IMG/VR virus record: IMGVR_UViG_3300028197_001237
Location: 25,311 to 89,310 of that record
Strand: one strand, 5' to 3'
Origin: a virus
Length of the DNA stretch: 64,000 bases
Part shown: piece by piece, positions 27,301 to 33,508 of the stretch
Layout of the letters: each line of letters opens with the position of its first letter
Numbering within the stretch: the first letter of the stretch is position 1
The notes under the pieces: generated by a model
What the model saw: the letters and a program-made list of their open reading frames with translations, nothing else
Database searches by the model: none
Told to the model about the DNA's origin: nothing
Translations under genes and position numbers: made by a program

Positions 27301-27387
27301 TCTTATAATAATAATGGTTATGTTGGTATTTCGTCAGCTGGTCTTGTTCAAAGAACGAATCCATTGAAGTTTGTTAATTACATCTAA
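15364..27387 (+). CDS. gp7: Giant baseplate/structural protein with gp7-like N-terminus (4007 aa)
   Basis: One uninterrupted frame of 12 kb. Residues ~15-35 (LPSFIRDDFPLLSEFLEQYY) and ~196-224 (SKGTDLSYKILFKSLFGE) match the C-terminal wedge region of T4 gp7 (TKGIEASYKFLFKVLYNEE), so the wedge anchor is here at the N-terminus. Behind it lie many beta-rich repeats: GSGY-type units (~730, ~3333, ~3376, ~3737, ~3778), IDDE...RG-GT units (~95-130, ~3090-3130), and a YHYH-like domain near 1190-1330 (GWAYDGTPIYGPYGY). T4 gp7 is 1032 residues. Likely a wedge protein with adhesin-like extension; gp7 assignment is inference from the motif and gene order. Confidence 0.75.
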   Translation: MSVDRVKFQDIVASQLPSFIRDDFPLLSEFLEQYYVSQETQGATLDLLQNIDKYVNIDQLTGLKSSTVLQVDISSVDDTIVTGVDGNFTEGFVDNNGLIKIDDEIIAYNSKTNLNFEGCQRGFSGTTSHTSANIPDRLSFSSQTTPTNHKKGAIIQNLNVLFLQEFFRKLKAQVSPGFGDRTLKTNPKNFIINSNSFYKSKGTDLSYKILFKSLFGETVDIIRPSRFLLKPSSSNYNVTEDIVVKSYIGDPLQLKNLTLFQNSTQARGTVNNVCKIQYNDGDYYQLSIDSGYDRDVNVTGTTYGKFKPNPKTKLLNTVAVGATIMDVDSTVSFPESGKLEIPDSDGNIVSIVYTGKTVTQFLNVSGVNAILSEKTDVDLDDYSYSYVGLGTDDEVRVRITSTLKDLKIQDSGFYNKRDTINIKSFGIEDESIRGSDWLVNNKSRYDVSSIIITDISELKYDVITFDDHTLKIGYKIILSDNTGGTLDASIIDIGSKKSFTIKANSSIDLNKVYSFENQLLKVFSPKYSFLGKYTANVQNTYSNFNTDLLIATNSLPSYGDLGLDPYNKTLNFSGFATDNIINFGLPHGFYTGDAVYYQPGVITNTTINADGIPITTTTESKFEGTESGVFYIKKINNTSVKLSRSRSDLFRNVFANLGGSVNNNVFTYFSFYNKTIAPQGIYRKIIEPVRESGQFKTLPGYNGIFLNGVELLNYKSEDTIFYGPIKNLIVTAGGSGYDVANPPRLTIRDNIGIGATGVVAVEGSLERIDIVDQGFDFLGTPTISITGGNPIRPAKAETSLVDILYSVNINTEFNGNVNIGNNTIGFSSFHKFSQNEKIVYDSKEMRSIGGLSTNTTYFANVIDNFRISLHTNEKDSQLGINTITFNNTFGQGTQSLHSAETKKIVSNIVVTDSGEGYKNKKRLIVGVVTATDSFKIGNHGFETGEIIQYTSGSTAVQGILENTNYFVIKIDSDNFRLSDSKSEFNNGVYVDIKGVGDGTFNYEPITVNISGITRITERNGQDFQCKIQPAFRGSIDSIDITNRGSQYGSSEIINLNREPEILFEGGQQAQIKPVINNGRFVDIIIDNSGREYISPPDLIIIGNGKYAKLTPIIENGKLVDVNIINPGIGYVDGQTSITIANPGKGCDVESKINEWSINLFERNNEFVNNDDGFVDENLTGDKTEYCHLYTPRELRESSYVLKNNGDSFYGIADLEKSNGIEISNSHHSPIIGWAYDGTPIYGPYGYSTPEGGVIKQMRSGYELNVNLTNRPSPSIYPQGFFIEDFQFTGVGDLDVHNGRFCVTPDYPAGVYAYFTTLEPNVEAQGPFRNYKKPQFPYIIGDTFHSKRIEFNYSVESNQTDYDIQKNEWFRNTRSYNTNNLYSGYDYIFNSNKIKRQTIEVTGINPGFISGVGIFTGGRNYQVGERVIFDNKQSEGKGAQARVSYVNGKEINTVSIATTLTPNVEFIKYFGLQQFIGFSSQPHNYQDQELVNVSGLSNYYKGFDGPYNVGVRSETFVTILGIGTASATGIATYLYVGGALEFPFIRPNDILGIGTEKVKVLNIEEESQRIRVLREQESTVGLAYSTGQILIGDPRKFTINVGTLTTDKSFRVNEELYFDPPEAVGIGTTTGNGVGTPVTFRNPGIGATTLFIEPQSIYYKNHGLKLNDKVVYSLNGGTSIGVYNGISDANLTDYSELYVAPLTNNFIGISSHKVGMTTTGTYVGIGTTTGLLFFRDTGTGDHHSFKTVRSDILRTQVSRNIVTVSTATTHGLRPNNNVRVNIKPTDIQTVDVRFNKFNRRIVFNPIGFTSENVDTTLNTLYISNHEFSLGDKVVHQSSSPAGGLVNEKMYYVIPYSRDEIRLVEDKYQINEEEPIFVGITSTGLGGTISKINPLTKTRKNNNLKFDLSDPSLSFLSNGVKYPAFKMFVYLDQEFNKEFVTTGTKTDNKFEVSRSGSVGITSDANLTIEITDDVPSRLYYKFDAINIDIISIDQRGLILDTEVSPYNQINIEKSGYDGIQRLIGASGTSFTYELDSVPESLLYNSKNSIPTYDTDSKSVFGSISNIEMISNGSGYTKLPYVKGVNSGIGTNAILDAQTKDIGKILNHRFDSDNIGFDYPTDETLRPVANLPEILEMESLTSFESIGITSFGRNYLHPAKLVVIDGYTNKVIPEVDLRYQIGDTTVKILNNTTGMYDVMPRIIPTLNTNGVGISSIIFDSTTKIVRLLLNQSFQDERDFPFDVGSNILIENISVGLNTASKGYNSSVYEYDLFPVTTIFPQYGGTGAYIEYSLKDHLKDGEFPGKVEPLTTLGQVVAENDFPTFTAKLTTNDYFDGERVVNGENTGIVESWTSSLDQLKVDTPKDFKVGTVVRGESSNTQAVVMKKYEFNAEITTGVGATIIHGWQDNIGFLNDNLQVIPNNEYYQNFSYSLSSKVPYDQWNDPVSNLGHTAGFAKFADYQLVSKETNPGKGIIQSEDANVEVVIDIIGEGDLNCYYNFDFVSEGTQYINGVLASNEIFFENRLLTDYFQSVGNRVLSIDDVSDQFNSNERAEKFSKVDDFESNYILNKIFTFVKDDVFTNERQFSVVNMLHNGIIGYSNEYGTVSTYPPLGFYGYIQSGTGWSLTFNPIKFQYNAYQTATVAISLLDGVAGVGSTSLGDVLSIESDQVNINFGSTTTIASFPTSNKAAKLCVLAKGTSGIHSGQYDASDINIVHDGTTVSMVQYGDIQTSFNNLNSGFGTYSSYIDGGLVKIDYHPSSSGSIEHQSQMTVFSGVGTSTGDHTLRTGRIKSSYTSIASSGSPLPVAISSYNDPYSANYSIVVVEDTTNNDFEMFELGMCNSTWNEVLTDWAYTRTSGTLGQIGVTSTTTKNITFTPNPGIDVKVRTFGIDLMLYPGVINDTELKMNNLEITTGDGSYRGTKLDLKSQFGLNHKGLEIFRRVIDGSDTSTVSTTADTVTIPNHFFVTGEKLQYSHVGSGTSQAISIAPTSISGVTTDKLPETLYVIKVDEGRVRFADTAENALSLTPISLDITGVGIGESHVFTSTNQNAKALIAVDNMIQSPITETSITTNLNQDIIFDTVFDVTGITSFASGDIVRIDDEYMIADAVGIAGSTRLGVRRAQLGTGIGLHTTGTTITKITGSYNITDSTVNFSSSPYGKTPLSTTATADPDSRDWTGITTSSSFQGRTFMRRSGAGRTEDTYSNNYVFDDISNKFNGIGTVFTLQNNGNNTTGYSTDNGIILLNNIFQVPKGAQVGDGTYHMEESVGVTSISFTGVGIAATNGYDPNSGDVPIGGLIISVGSESGFGYQPLVSAGGTVTVSATGSITNVSIANSGSGYRAGIQTVVNVGVQTDGEPNLQFIGTASISGGNIVSVNITNPGSGYTSTNPPSVVFDEPLSYSNIPVEYSGNVGAGKSATVNIVVGQGSSVIDFEFRYGGYGYGEGEVLTVPVGGPTGIPTDPSLAFEEFQINIDEIFTDKFNGISIGQLQVLDKFDNLFNGSDKDFRLLIDGEPVSIQSAKGSNIEVDQTLLIFLNDVLQEPGKSYIFNGGSTIKFAESPKFGDTSKVLFYKGSGDIDVIFTNVLETVKVGDTLDINNFPPDQTIIFDQEPRTVTGINTLDSVQTVTYLNPGITSDRSVLRPVTWCKQTSDKIINGKPIGKSRVKYEPFVQPTSYLIQSVGLGSTEAYVDNVRPLFDSNNESQIRSFQREITLTSQDNIVGASGTAIVSTSGIITSISITNSGVGYTVAPSVTIGSYSGVSESTATAAISGGQVTSVTITDGGSGYSDVPVVLFEQPKLIQEKINVSSYEGDYGTLVGFGTTTVGNDTRVIFDFFIDSQSFLRDTKYVGTAITVSGISTGDFFTIYNSNIGDDTFVSMSNDNTTIVGITTINIDGIWCVKDAQTLTTNVIGIGNTVVRRVFCNISGLSTASFSSTFLTFDSTLFTYDTQEVEVFTGGISSSFSFGKFSWGKINFEPRISSREFNSYNNNGYVGISSAGLVQRTNPLKFVNYI

Positions 27388-27390
27388 ATA
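27383..27390 (+). promoter_or_regulatory. Late promoter octamer TCTAAATA
   Basis: Overlaps the stop of the giant gene and lies 22 nt before the ATG at 27412. Confidence 0.65.
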
Positions 27391-27411
27391 TAAAAAGGTA
27401 ATCAAAGAAAA

Positions 27412-30375
27412 ATGTCTAGACTAGGAATATCTACAGGAACAACTCCTAATGATGGTACTGGCGATAGTTTGCTCCTAGGAGCATCTAAAATCAATAAAAA
27501 CTTTGATGAGTTATATAATCTTCTCGGAGATGGAACAACTCTTTCTGGTATTGTTACTTCCTTAACTGCTGGTGACAATATATCATTGAGTGGTTCAACT
27601 GGTAATGTAACCATTACTGGTCAATCATCTGGTGCTAATGTAACCATTTCTGACAATCCACCATCAAGTCCCAACTCGGGTGATCTATGGTGGGAGAGTG
27701 ATGCTGGTAGATTAAAAGTTTATTACTCCAATGTCTGGGTAGATTCTAACCCTGCTGGTGGAAACTCAGGTGGTGGTGGAGGAGGTATTTCTGGAATCAA
27801 TATTCAGGATGAAGGTTCTACATTATCTACAACTGCAACTGCACTAAATTTTGTTGGTAGTGGTGTAGTTGCATCAGGAACTGGATCAACTAAAACAATT
27901 ACCATCTCCGGTGGTTCTGGTGTAGGTAATACTAATAATATAAGAACTAATTTCTTAGAAGTTAGTGGTATCTCCACTTTTAATGGTGGGGTTGATATTA
28001 CTGGGAATATAGATAGCACTAATCTTGAAACTGGCACTGGTTCCCTCACACTAGGAAATTCATCATCACAATTTGATATTAGATTTTCTCCATCGGCCGG
28101 AAGCAGTCCTGCGATTAGATATAATATCAGTGAAGGTATATCAATATACAATAGGTATAATGGTGGTGCAGATCTTCTCGCAGATGTTACATTTGGAGCT
28201 AGCCAGACATTCGTAAAACACATAACACCATTTAGTGATTCAACATATAACTTAGGTACAAACGGCGTTAGATGGGCAACAATTCATTCTGACAATATTG
28301 TAACTGGTAACGTTAGCGCTACTCAATTTGTTGGAGCTGGAGCTACTATTAATTCTACTGGTATGACTGTTACTGGTATTTCTACTTTCAATGGTGCTGT
28401 TGATGTAAATGCAAACGTTGAATTCAATGGTGATGTTGATGTAAATGCAAACGTTGAATTCAAAGCAAGTAGTGGAAATAGTTCACTGTACATGTATGAT
28501 GAGAATGCAATTAATCTTGGCAGTAATAATGATGCAAGAATAGTTTATAATAACACTGGAAATATTGTTAAATTTGAAAGAGTTGGAAGTGCTGGTGAGA
28601 TAGAAATTGATGCTGCACCAGTTACACTTAAACATTCTGATAGTGTAAGGTTACAAACGACTAATTATGGTATAAGTGTCGATCAATCAATTGCAGGATA
28701 TGCTTACCTACAAGCACCATTCTGGAAACAACCAAATGGATCAACAGTCACAATTAATGTGACTGTTGCTACTAAGACCCAAGAACATAGATATAATGGA
28801 ACAGGTAGTGGTAGTGGATATCTACTTAATGGAGTTCAAGCTCCATTCCTTACACTCACACCAGGTAGAAGTTATAGATTCTTCAATACTAACACGGGAT
28901 CTCATCCACTCAAGTTTTATCTTGAAGCAGACAGGACAACATTATATTCTACAGGGGTAACCTTTAATAATGCTTACACTGAAATTGCAATAAGTGATAC
29001 TACTCCGCAAGTTCTTCATTATCAATGTACTAATCATGCATATATGGGTAATGCGGTATATACGAACTCTAATAAATTACAAACTCCATATACTGTATCC
29101 GTTGGATCAGGTTCATCTACTAATGGAATTGATTCACCTGCACTAACACTATCACACAATAATTCAACAGTTGTTGGTACAGCAGGAACCACTGGTCAAG
29201 TCAAACAAATTGGTGGTCAACCATATTACTATGATGGAACTACTTGGAGAGCACTATTCTTATCAGAGGCTCCATTAACTGTTAATCAAGCAGATAGTGA
29301 TTGGGATAATACGATGATTCGTATGAATTTCGATCAGGCAAACATTGGTGCTGTTACCAACTTAAAGGATGGACGAACCCCGGCCGCTACTAATGTTGAT
29401 CTAGTCGCATCACCCCTAAAATATGGAACAAAATCTGCAAGATTTCAATCTGGCAATACTGGTTTAAGTTTCACACAGAATAATTCAGGATCTGTATATT
29501 ATCCTTTTGAAGGTGCTTGGACACTTGAAGGATGGTTCTACTTTGATTCTTCTGCGCTTCCAAACGAAACTGTCATAACCAATTCTCATGCATTATTTTC
29601 AAATCTTCATACAACTACTGGAGTCCAGTACAACTGGAGGATTGGATTTTATCATGGTGGTTCTACTCTTTACAACTTCTATTGGAGTAATAAAAATAGT
29701 TCCGCTACTGGAAATAATGGGGCTGGAAATAGTAATACTGGATTTTTATTAGATCAACGGGGTTCAAACACTTTTGCCAACAACGCATGGCACCATATCG
29801 CTATTGTAAGAGAACCTGGCAATGGTTCGATTCACTACTATTTTGATGGTACTGAATCTACTAGAACTAGTAGTGATCAATTAATTGATAATCAGATTAG
29901 TGATCAAACAAGTCATTCTTTTAATGTTGGTTACTATGGTTTGGCTGGCGATAGTGGTGAATTTCAAGGTAATGTTGATGATATTAGAGTTTCTAAATCA
30001 GCAAGATATACAACTAATTTCATTCCACCGGCTTCAGCTCTTCCAATTACTGGTTCTACAACAACAGTTTATGAACCAGCTGATAGTAAGGTAGGTGAGA
30101 TTTCTCTTGGTGGTTCACCAGCATGGACTGGAACTCCTGGAATTACTGCTTCACAAATAGCTGCTGGTCAATACAGGGCGACATTTGCTACAGCGTATTC
30201 CAACGCTACAGATTATGTTATACAAACCAGTATGAATGATTACACACCTGCAACAACTCCTGTTGGTATAGGTGTTAGTAGATTTACTACACACGCTGAT
30301 TTCTTTGTAAGAAGAGTAAGTGATGGTGCCAATATCGATACAGGTAGTTTGGCAATTGATCTCTTCAAAAAGTAA
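27412..30375 (+). CDS. Fibre-like structural protein with LamG domain (987 aa)
   Basis: The N-terminus MSRLGISTGTTPNDGTGDSL and repeated SGISTFNGGVDITGN units are typical of cyanophage fibre shafts. A tandem 12-residue duplication (VDVNANVEF...) starts near residue 330. CTNHAYMGNAVYTN (~540) is a motif seen in marine phage fibres. Residues ~625-870 look like a concanavalin A/LamG domain (GAWTLEGWFYF, WHHIAIVREPG, FQGNVDDIRVS), which would bind carbohydrate. Probably a tail-fibre component contacting the host surface. Confidence 0.75.
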   Translation: MSRLGISTGTTPNDGTGDSLLLGASKINKNFDELYNLLGDGTTLSGIVTSLTAGDNISLSGSTGNVTITGQSSGANVTISDNPPSSPNSGDLWWESDAGRLKVYYSNVWVDSNPAGGNSGGGGGGISGINIQDEGSTLSTTATALNFVGSGVVASGTGSTKTITISGGSGVGNTNNIRTNFLEVSGISTFNGGVDITGNIDSTNLETGTGSLTLGNSSSQFDIRFSPSAGSSPAIRYNISEGISIYNRYNGGADLLADVTFGASQTFVKHITPFSDSTYNLGTNGVRWATIHSDNIVTGNVSATQFVGAGATINSTGMTVTGISTFNGAVDVNANVEFNGDVDVNANVEFKASSGNSSLYMYDENAINLGSNNDARIVYNNTGNIVKFERVGSAGEIEIDAAPVTLKHSDSVRLQTTNYGISVDQSIAGYAYLQAPFWKQPNGSTVTINVTVATKTQEHRYNGTGSGSGYLLNGVQAPFLTLTPGRSYRFFNTNTGSHPLKFYLEADRTTLYSTGVTFNNAYTEIAISDTTPQVLHYQCTNHAYMGNAVYTNSNKLQTPYTVSVGSGSSTNGIDSPALTLSHNNSTVVGTAGTTGQVKQIGGQPYYYDGTTWRALFLSEAPLTVNQADSDWDNTMIRMNFDQANIGAVTNLKDGRTPAATNVDLVASPLKYGTKSARFQSGNTGLSFTQNNSGSVYYPFEGAWTLEGWFYFDSSALPNETVITNSHALFSNLHTTTGVQYNWRIGFYHGGSTLYNFYWSNKNSSATGNNGAGNSNTGFLLDQRGSNTFANNAWHHIAIVREPGNGSIHYYFDGTESTRTSSDQLIDNQISDQTSHSFNVGYYGLAGDSGEFQGNVDDIRVSKSARYTTNFIPPASALPITGSTTTVYEPADSKVGEISLGGSPAWTGTPGITASQIAAGQYRATFATAYSNATDYVIQTSMNDYTPATTPVGIGVSRFTTHADFFVRRVSDGANIDTGSLAIDLFKK

Positions 30376-30381
30376 TAAATA
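30374..30381 (+). promoter_or_regulatory. Late promoter octamer AATAAATA
   Basis: Begins in the stop of the LamG gene and lies 24 nt before the ATG at 30405. Confidence 0.65.
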
Positions 30382-30404
30382 CCTTTAGGGGTTAGACTAT
30401 TCAT

Positions 30405-31808
30405 ATGGCTATTTCATTTCCATCCAATCCTACAGTTGGAGAACAATACACTGCAGCAAGTATTACTTGGGAGTGGAATGGATCTTCATGGGAATCTCTT
30501 CCTCCCAGTCCTGGTATCGGACTTACAAATCTATCTGTAACACAAAGTGCTGTAGGGACTGCAGCACTTTCTTATAATAATTCAAGCGGTGCCTTCTCTT
30601 ATACACCACCAGATCTTTCTAGTTATCTAACATCATATACAGAAACAGACACTCTCTCATCTGTAACTGGTAGAGGTGCTATCACTAATACTAATCTTAC
30701 TTTTGGTGGTGGACTGAATGTGTCTGGTATTTCTACATTCTCTGGTAACGTTAATTTAAGTCAGGCAAATGTTGTACTTGGGGTGAGTACTGGATCTAGT
30801 GATGATAGATTAAAGTTTCATACTTCTGAAATTTATCAAGATACTCTTGCTTTCAGAATTATTAGTAATACTGGTGGAATTAATTTAAGAGGTGGATCTA
30901 CAAACTCTTGGACAAATGCATCAGGAGCTGAAGAATATATCACCGCTACTGAAAATGGTTCTGTAGATCTTTATTATGACAACTCCAAGAAACTTGAAAC
31001 CACTACTAGTGGTGTAAAAATCACAGGAGAGTCGAAAAGCGATTCAATAACACTCGAAGGTAGATCCTTTAGTATTTTGCCTAGTGGATCACAAGATGTA
31101 ACATTCCAGAATACATTTACTGGTGGTAAAATTGTTCAGCGCGCTGCTGGTGATGTAGAGATACAGGGTTATCAAGGATCTACTTTGTTGAAAACAAACA
31201 CTGGTGCTGCACTCACAGGTGGAATTAAATTATATTATGCTAATGGTCTTACCACAGAAGTTGAAAGACTTACAACTACTTCAAATGGTGTAGACATTAA
31301 TGGTAATTTAAATGTAAGTAGTAATATTACAGTTGGTTCTGGTCAATCATTTGGTTCAAGCACTGGATCTGCTGCGGTCTATTATGGTGATGGATCTAAT
31401 CTTACTGGTGTTGGTGGTGGACTTAGTTCAAGATCTGTAGTATCAGCAACTACAGGATCTGTATCAGTTGGAGCAACAACTAATTTAGATATAACTGGAT
31501 TTAAATCCTATGGACTTTTAAAAGTTGGAATTAGTAGTGCTGCTTGGGTAAGATTATATGTTGATGCATCATCTAGAACTTCAGATTCTTCAAGATCCTA
31601 CTTAACAGATCCAACTCCAGGGTCTGGATTGATAGCAGAAGTTCGTACAGTAACTGCTGGTATATCAACTTTCTTAATGACACCTGGTGTTATTGGTTAT
31701 AATAATGATGCTTCTGTTGGATCTACAATATATACAGCAGTAACAAATAATGAATCCTCATCATCAACAATTACTGTTGATTTAACTGTACTTAAGATGG
31801 AGAACTAA
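30405..31808 (+). CDS. Tail-fibre-like structural protein (467 aa)
   Basis: The N-terminus MAISFPSNPTVGEQYTAASI with WEWNGSSWESL is a common phage fibre attachment motif. The rest has the same SGISTFSGNVNLSQ and YYGDGSNLTGVGGG signatures as the LamG neighbour, indicating a trimeric beta fibre. No catalytic motif. The stop overlaps the protease start (TAATGA), so the two are made together. Confidence 0.7.
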   Translation: MAISFPSNPTVGEQYTAASITWEWNGSSWESLPPSPGIGLTNLSVTQSAVGTAALSYNNSSGAFSYTPPDLSSYLTSYTETDTLSSVTGRGAITNTNLTFGGGLNVSGISTFSGNVNLSQANVVLGVSTGSSDDRLKFHTSEIYQDTLAFRIISNTGGINLRGGSTNSWTNASGAEEYITATENGSVDLYYDNSKKLETTTSGVKITGESKSDSITLEGRSFSILPSGSQDVTFQNTFTGGKIVQRAAGDVEIQGYQGSTLLKTNTGAALTGGIKLYYANGLTTEVERLTTTSNGVDINGNLNVSSNITVGSGQSFGSSTGSAAVYYGDGSNLTGVGGGLSSRSVVSATTGSVSVGATTNLDITGFKSYGLLKVGISSAAWVRLYVDASSRTSDSSRSYLTDPTPGSGLIAEVRTVTAGISTFLMTPGVIGYNNDASVGSTIYTAVTNNESSSSTITVDLTVLKMEN

Positions 31809-33472
31809 TGAACGAATACATAGTAACCTGTAAGAACAGAGATGACTTAGTTAGTTTATATGATGATCTAGAAACTCCTGGAGGATCCCTTTATATTCCT
31901 GACAGGGCAGTTGATCTTGTTGATAGAAGGGAGATAAGTCGTAACACCCACTACACATTGTCTGAAGAGGAAGCAGTAGAGGTTAGGAAAGACCCTAGAG
32001 TGATTGCTTGTGAGCGTCCAGCAGAGGATAGGGGTTTTGTACCTGATTATCTATGGGAACAGACTGGAGATTTTAACAAAACAACAGGAACATTTGCTAG
32101 TGATGATAAAAATTGGGGACTTTATAGAGTAATTGAAGGTGATAGTGTTTCTAACTGGGGTAGCAATTCAACATCTGAAATAACAAATAAATCCATAGCA
32201 ACAGATGTATCAGGAAAAAATGTAGATGTTGTAATTGTTGATGGACACGTCAATCCAGATCATGTGGAATTTGCTGTTAACTCCAATGGAACTGGTGGAT
32301 CTAGAGTTGTTCAGTTCAACTGGTATCAATACAATTCAGTATTAGGATATGGATCTAACGGTACTTATTCTTACAGTTCTAGTGGATCTTCACCAAATAC
32401 TAATCATGGATCTCATGTAGCAGGAACTGCTGCTGGCAATACACAAGGATGGGCAAGAGATGCTAATATTTACAATATGGCTTTCTCTTCCACGTTATCA
32501 GGAACAAGTAATTGGGCTGAAAAGTTGTGGGATTATTTGAGACATTTTCATAAAAATAAACCAATTAACCCAGAAACTGGCAGAAGAAATCCCACAATCA
32601 CTAATCATAGTTGGGGTTATAGTCGAGGAACTTATAGTGCTTACCTTTCGAATATTACATCAGTAACTTATAGGGGGACAACTACTTCTGTTAGTGGAAC
32701 TACTTCTGAGAAAAAAGCAATATTAGAAAGTAATGGTATTCCTGTTCCACAAAGTAGTTTCTTGTATAGGGTTCCATTGAGAGTGACAGCAGTAGATGCT
32801 GATATTCAAGATGCTATTGATGACGGTGTAATTGTCATTTCATCTGCTGGAAATAGTTATTGGAATTGTTCTGTTTCAGGTGATGCTGATTATAATAATA
32901 CTTATGTTAACTCAGGATCTACAGTATACCATTCACAAGGTTCATCACCAGGATCTGCTGATAATGTTATCTGTGTTGGATCAATTGGTTCAAAAGTTGC
33001 TGAATATAAATCCAACTTTAGCAATTGGGGATCAAGAGTAGATATCTGGGGTCCTGGTAGTGATATCATTTCTGCTGTTTTTGATCAATCAAGTGCTACT
33101 AGTGAAGGTTATGGTCCTATAGTTGCTGACTCAAGAGATTCTTCATACTACCTTGCTTCAATTAGTGGAACCAGTATGTCAGGTCCACAAGTTTGTGGTG
33201 TCATAGCATGTATTGCTCAAAATCAACCTAATATCACTACTCCTGAAGTTCTTCAATATTTAAAAGAAAATTCATTACCTGAAGTTGGGAGTTCTAGTGG
33301 ATCTGAAAATGATGATTATGAGACTTTTGGTTCAACCAGTCATAATAGATACCTTTTTATAAGAAGAAAAAGACCAGCAAGTGGTTCTCTCCAACAAACT
33401 ACATTTGGTAATAGAAATCCTGATTTTTCTGGGGTAAAATACCCTAGAACAAATAGATCATATACAAAGTAA
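31808..33472 (+). CDS. Subtilisin-like serine protease (S8 family)
   Basis: 554 residues with a full catalytic set: Asp145 (VIVDGHV), His200 (HGSHVAGT), oxyanion Asn349 (SSAGNS) and Ser456 (GTSMSGP). The first ~90 residues look like an I9-type propeptide region. There is no signal peptide, so it acts in the cell or rides in the virion. Its place between fibre genes and gp8, one base overlapping the fibre gene, suggests it processes a fibre or is a tail-borne enzyme attacking host surface proteins. T4 has no counterpart in this position. Confidence 0.88.
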   Translation: MNEYIVTCKNRDDLVSLYDDLETPGGSLYIPDRAVDLVDRREISRNTHYTLSEEEAVEVRKDPRVIACERPAEDRGFVPDYLWEQTGDFNKTTGTFASDDKNWGLYRVIEGDSVSNWGSNSTSEITNKSIATDVSGKNVDVVIVDGHVNPDHVEFAVNSNGTGGSRVVQFNWYQYNSVLGYGSNGTYSYSSSGSSPNTNHGSHVAGTAAGNTQGWARDANIYNMAFSSTLSGTSNWAEKLWDYLRHFHKNKPINPETGRRNPTITNHSWGYSRGTYSAYLSNITSVTYRGTTTSVSGTTSEKKAILESNGIPVPQSSFLYRVPLRVTAVDADIQDAIDDGVIVISSAGNSYWNCSVSGDADYNNTYVNSGSTVYHSQGSSPGSADNVICVGSIGSKVAEYKSNFSNWGSRVDIWGPGSDIISAVFDQSSATSEGYGPIVADSRDSSYYLASISGTSMSGPQVCGVIACIAQNQPNITTPEVLQYLKENSLPEVGSSSGSENDDYETFGSTSHNRYLFIRRKRPASGSLQQTTFGNRNPDFSGVKYPRTNRSYTK

Positions 33473-33481
33473 ATTTTCACA

Positions 33482-33489
33482 CATAAATA
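33482..33489 (+). promoter_or_regulatory. Late promoter octamer CATAAATA
   Basis: 20 nt before the gene 8 ATG at 33509. Confidence 0.7.
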
Positions 33490-33508
33490 AGAAAAAAGTC
33501 CTAATAAA

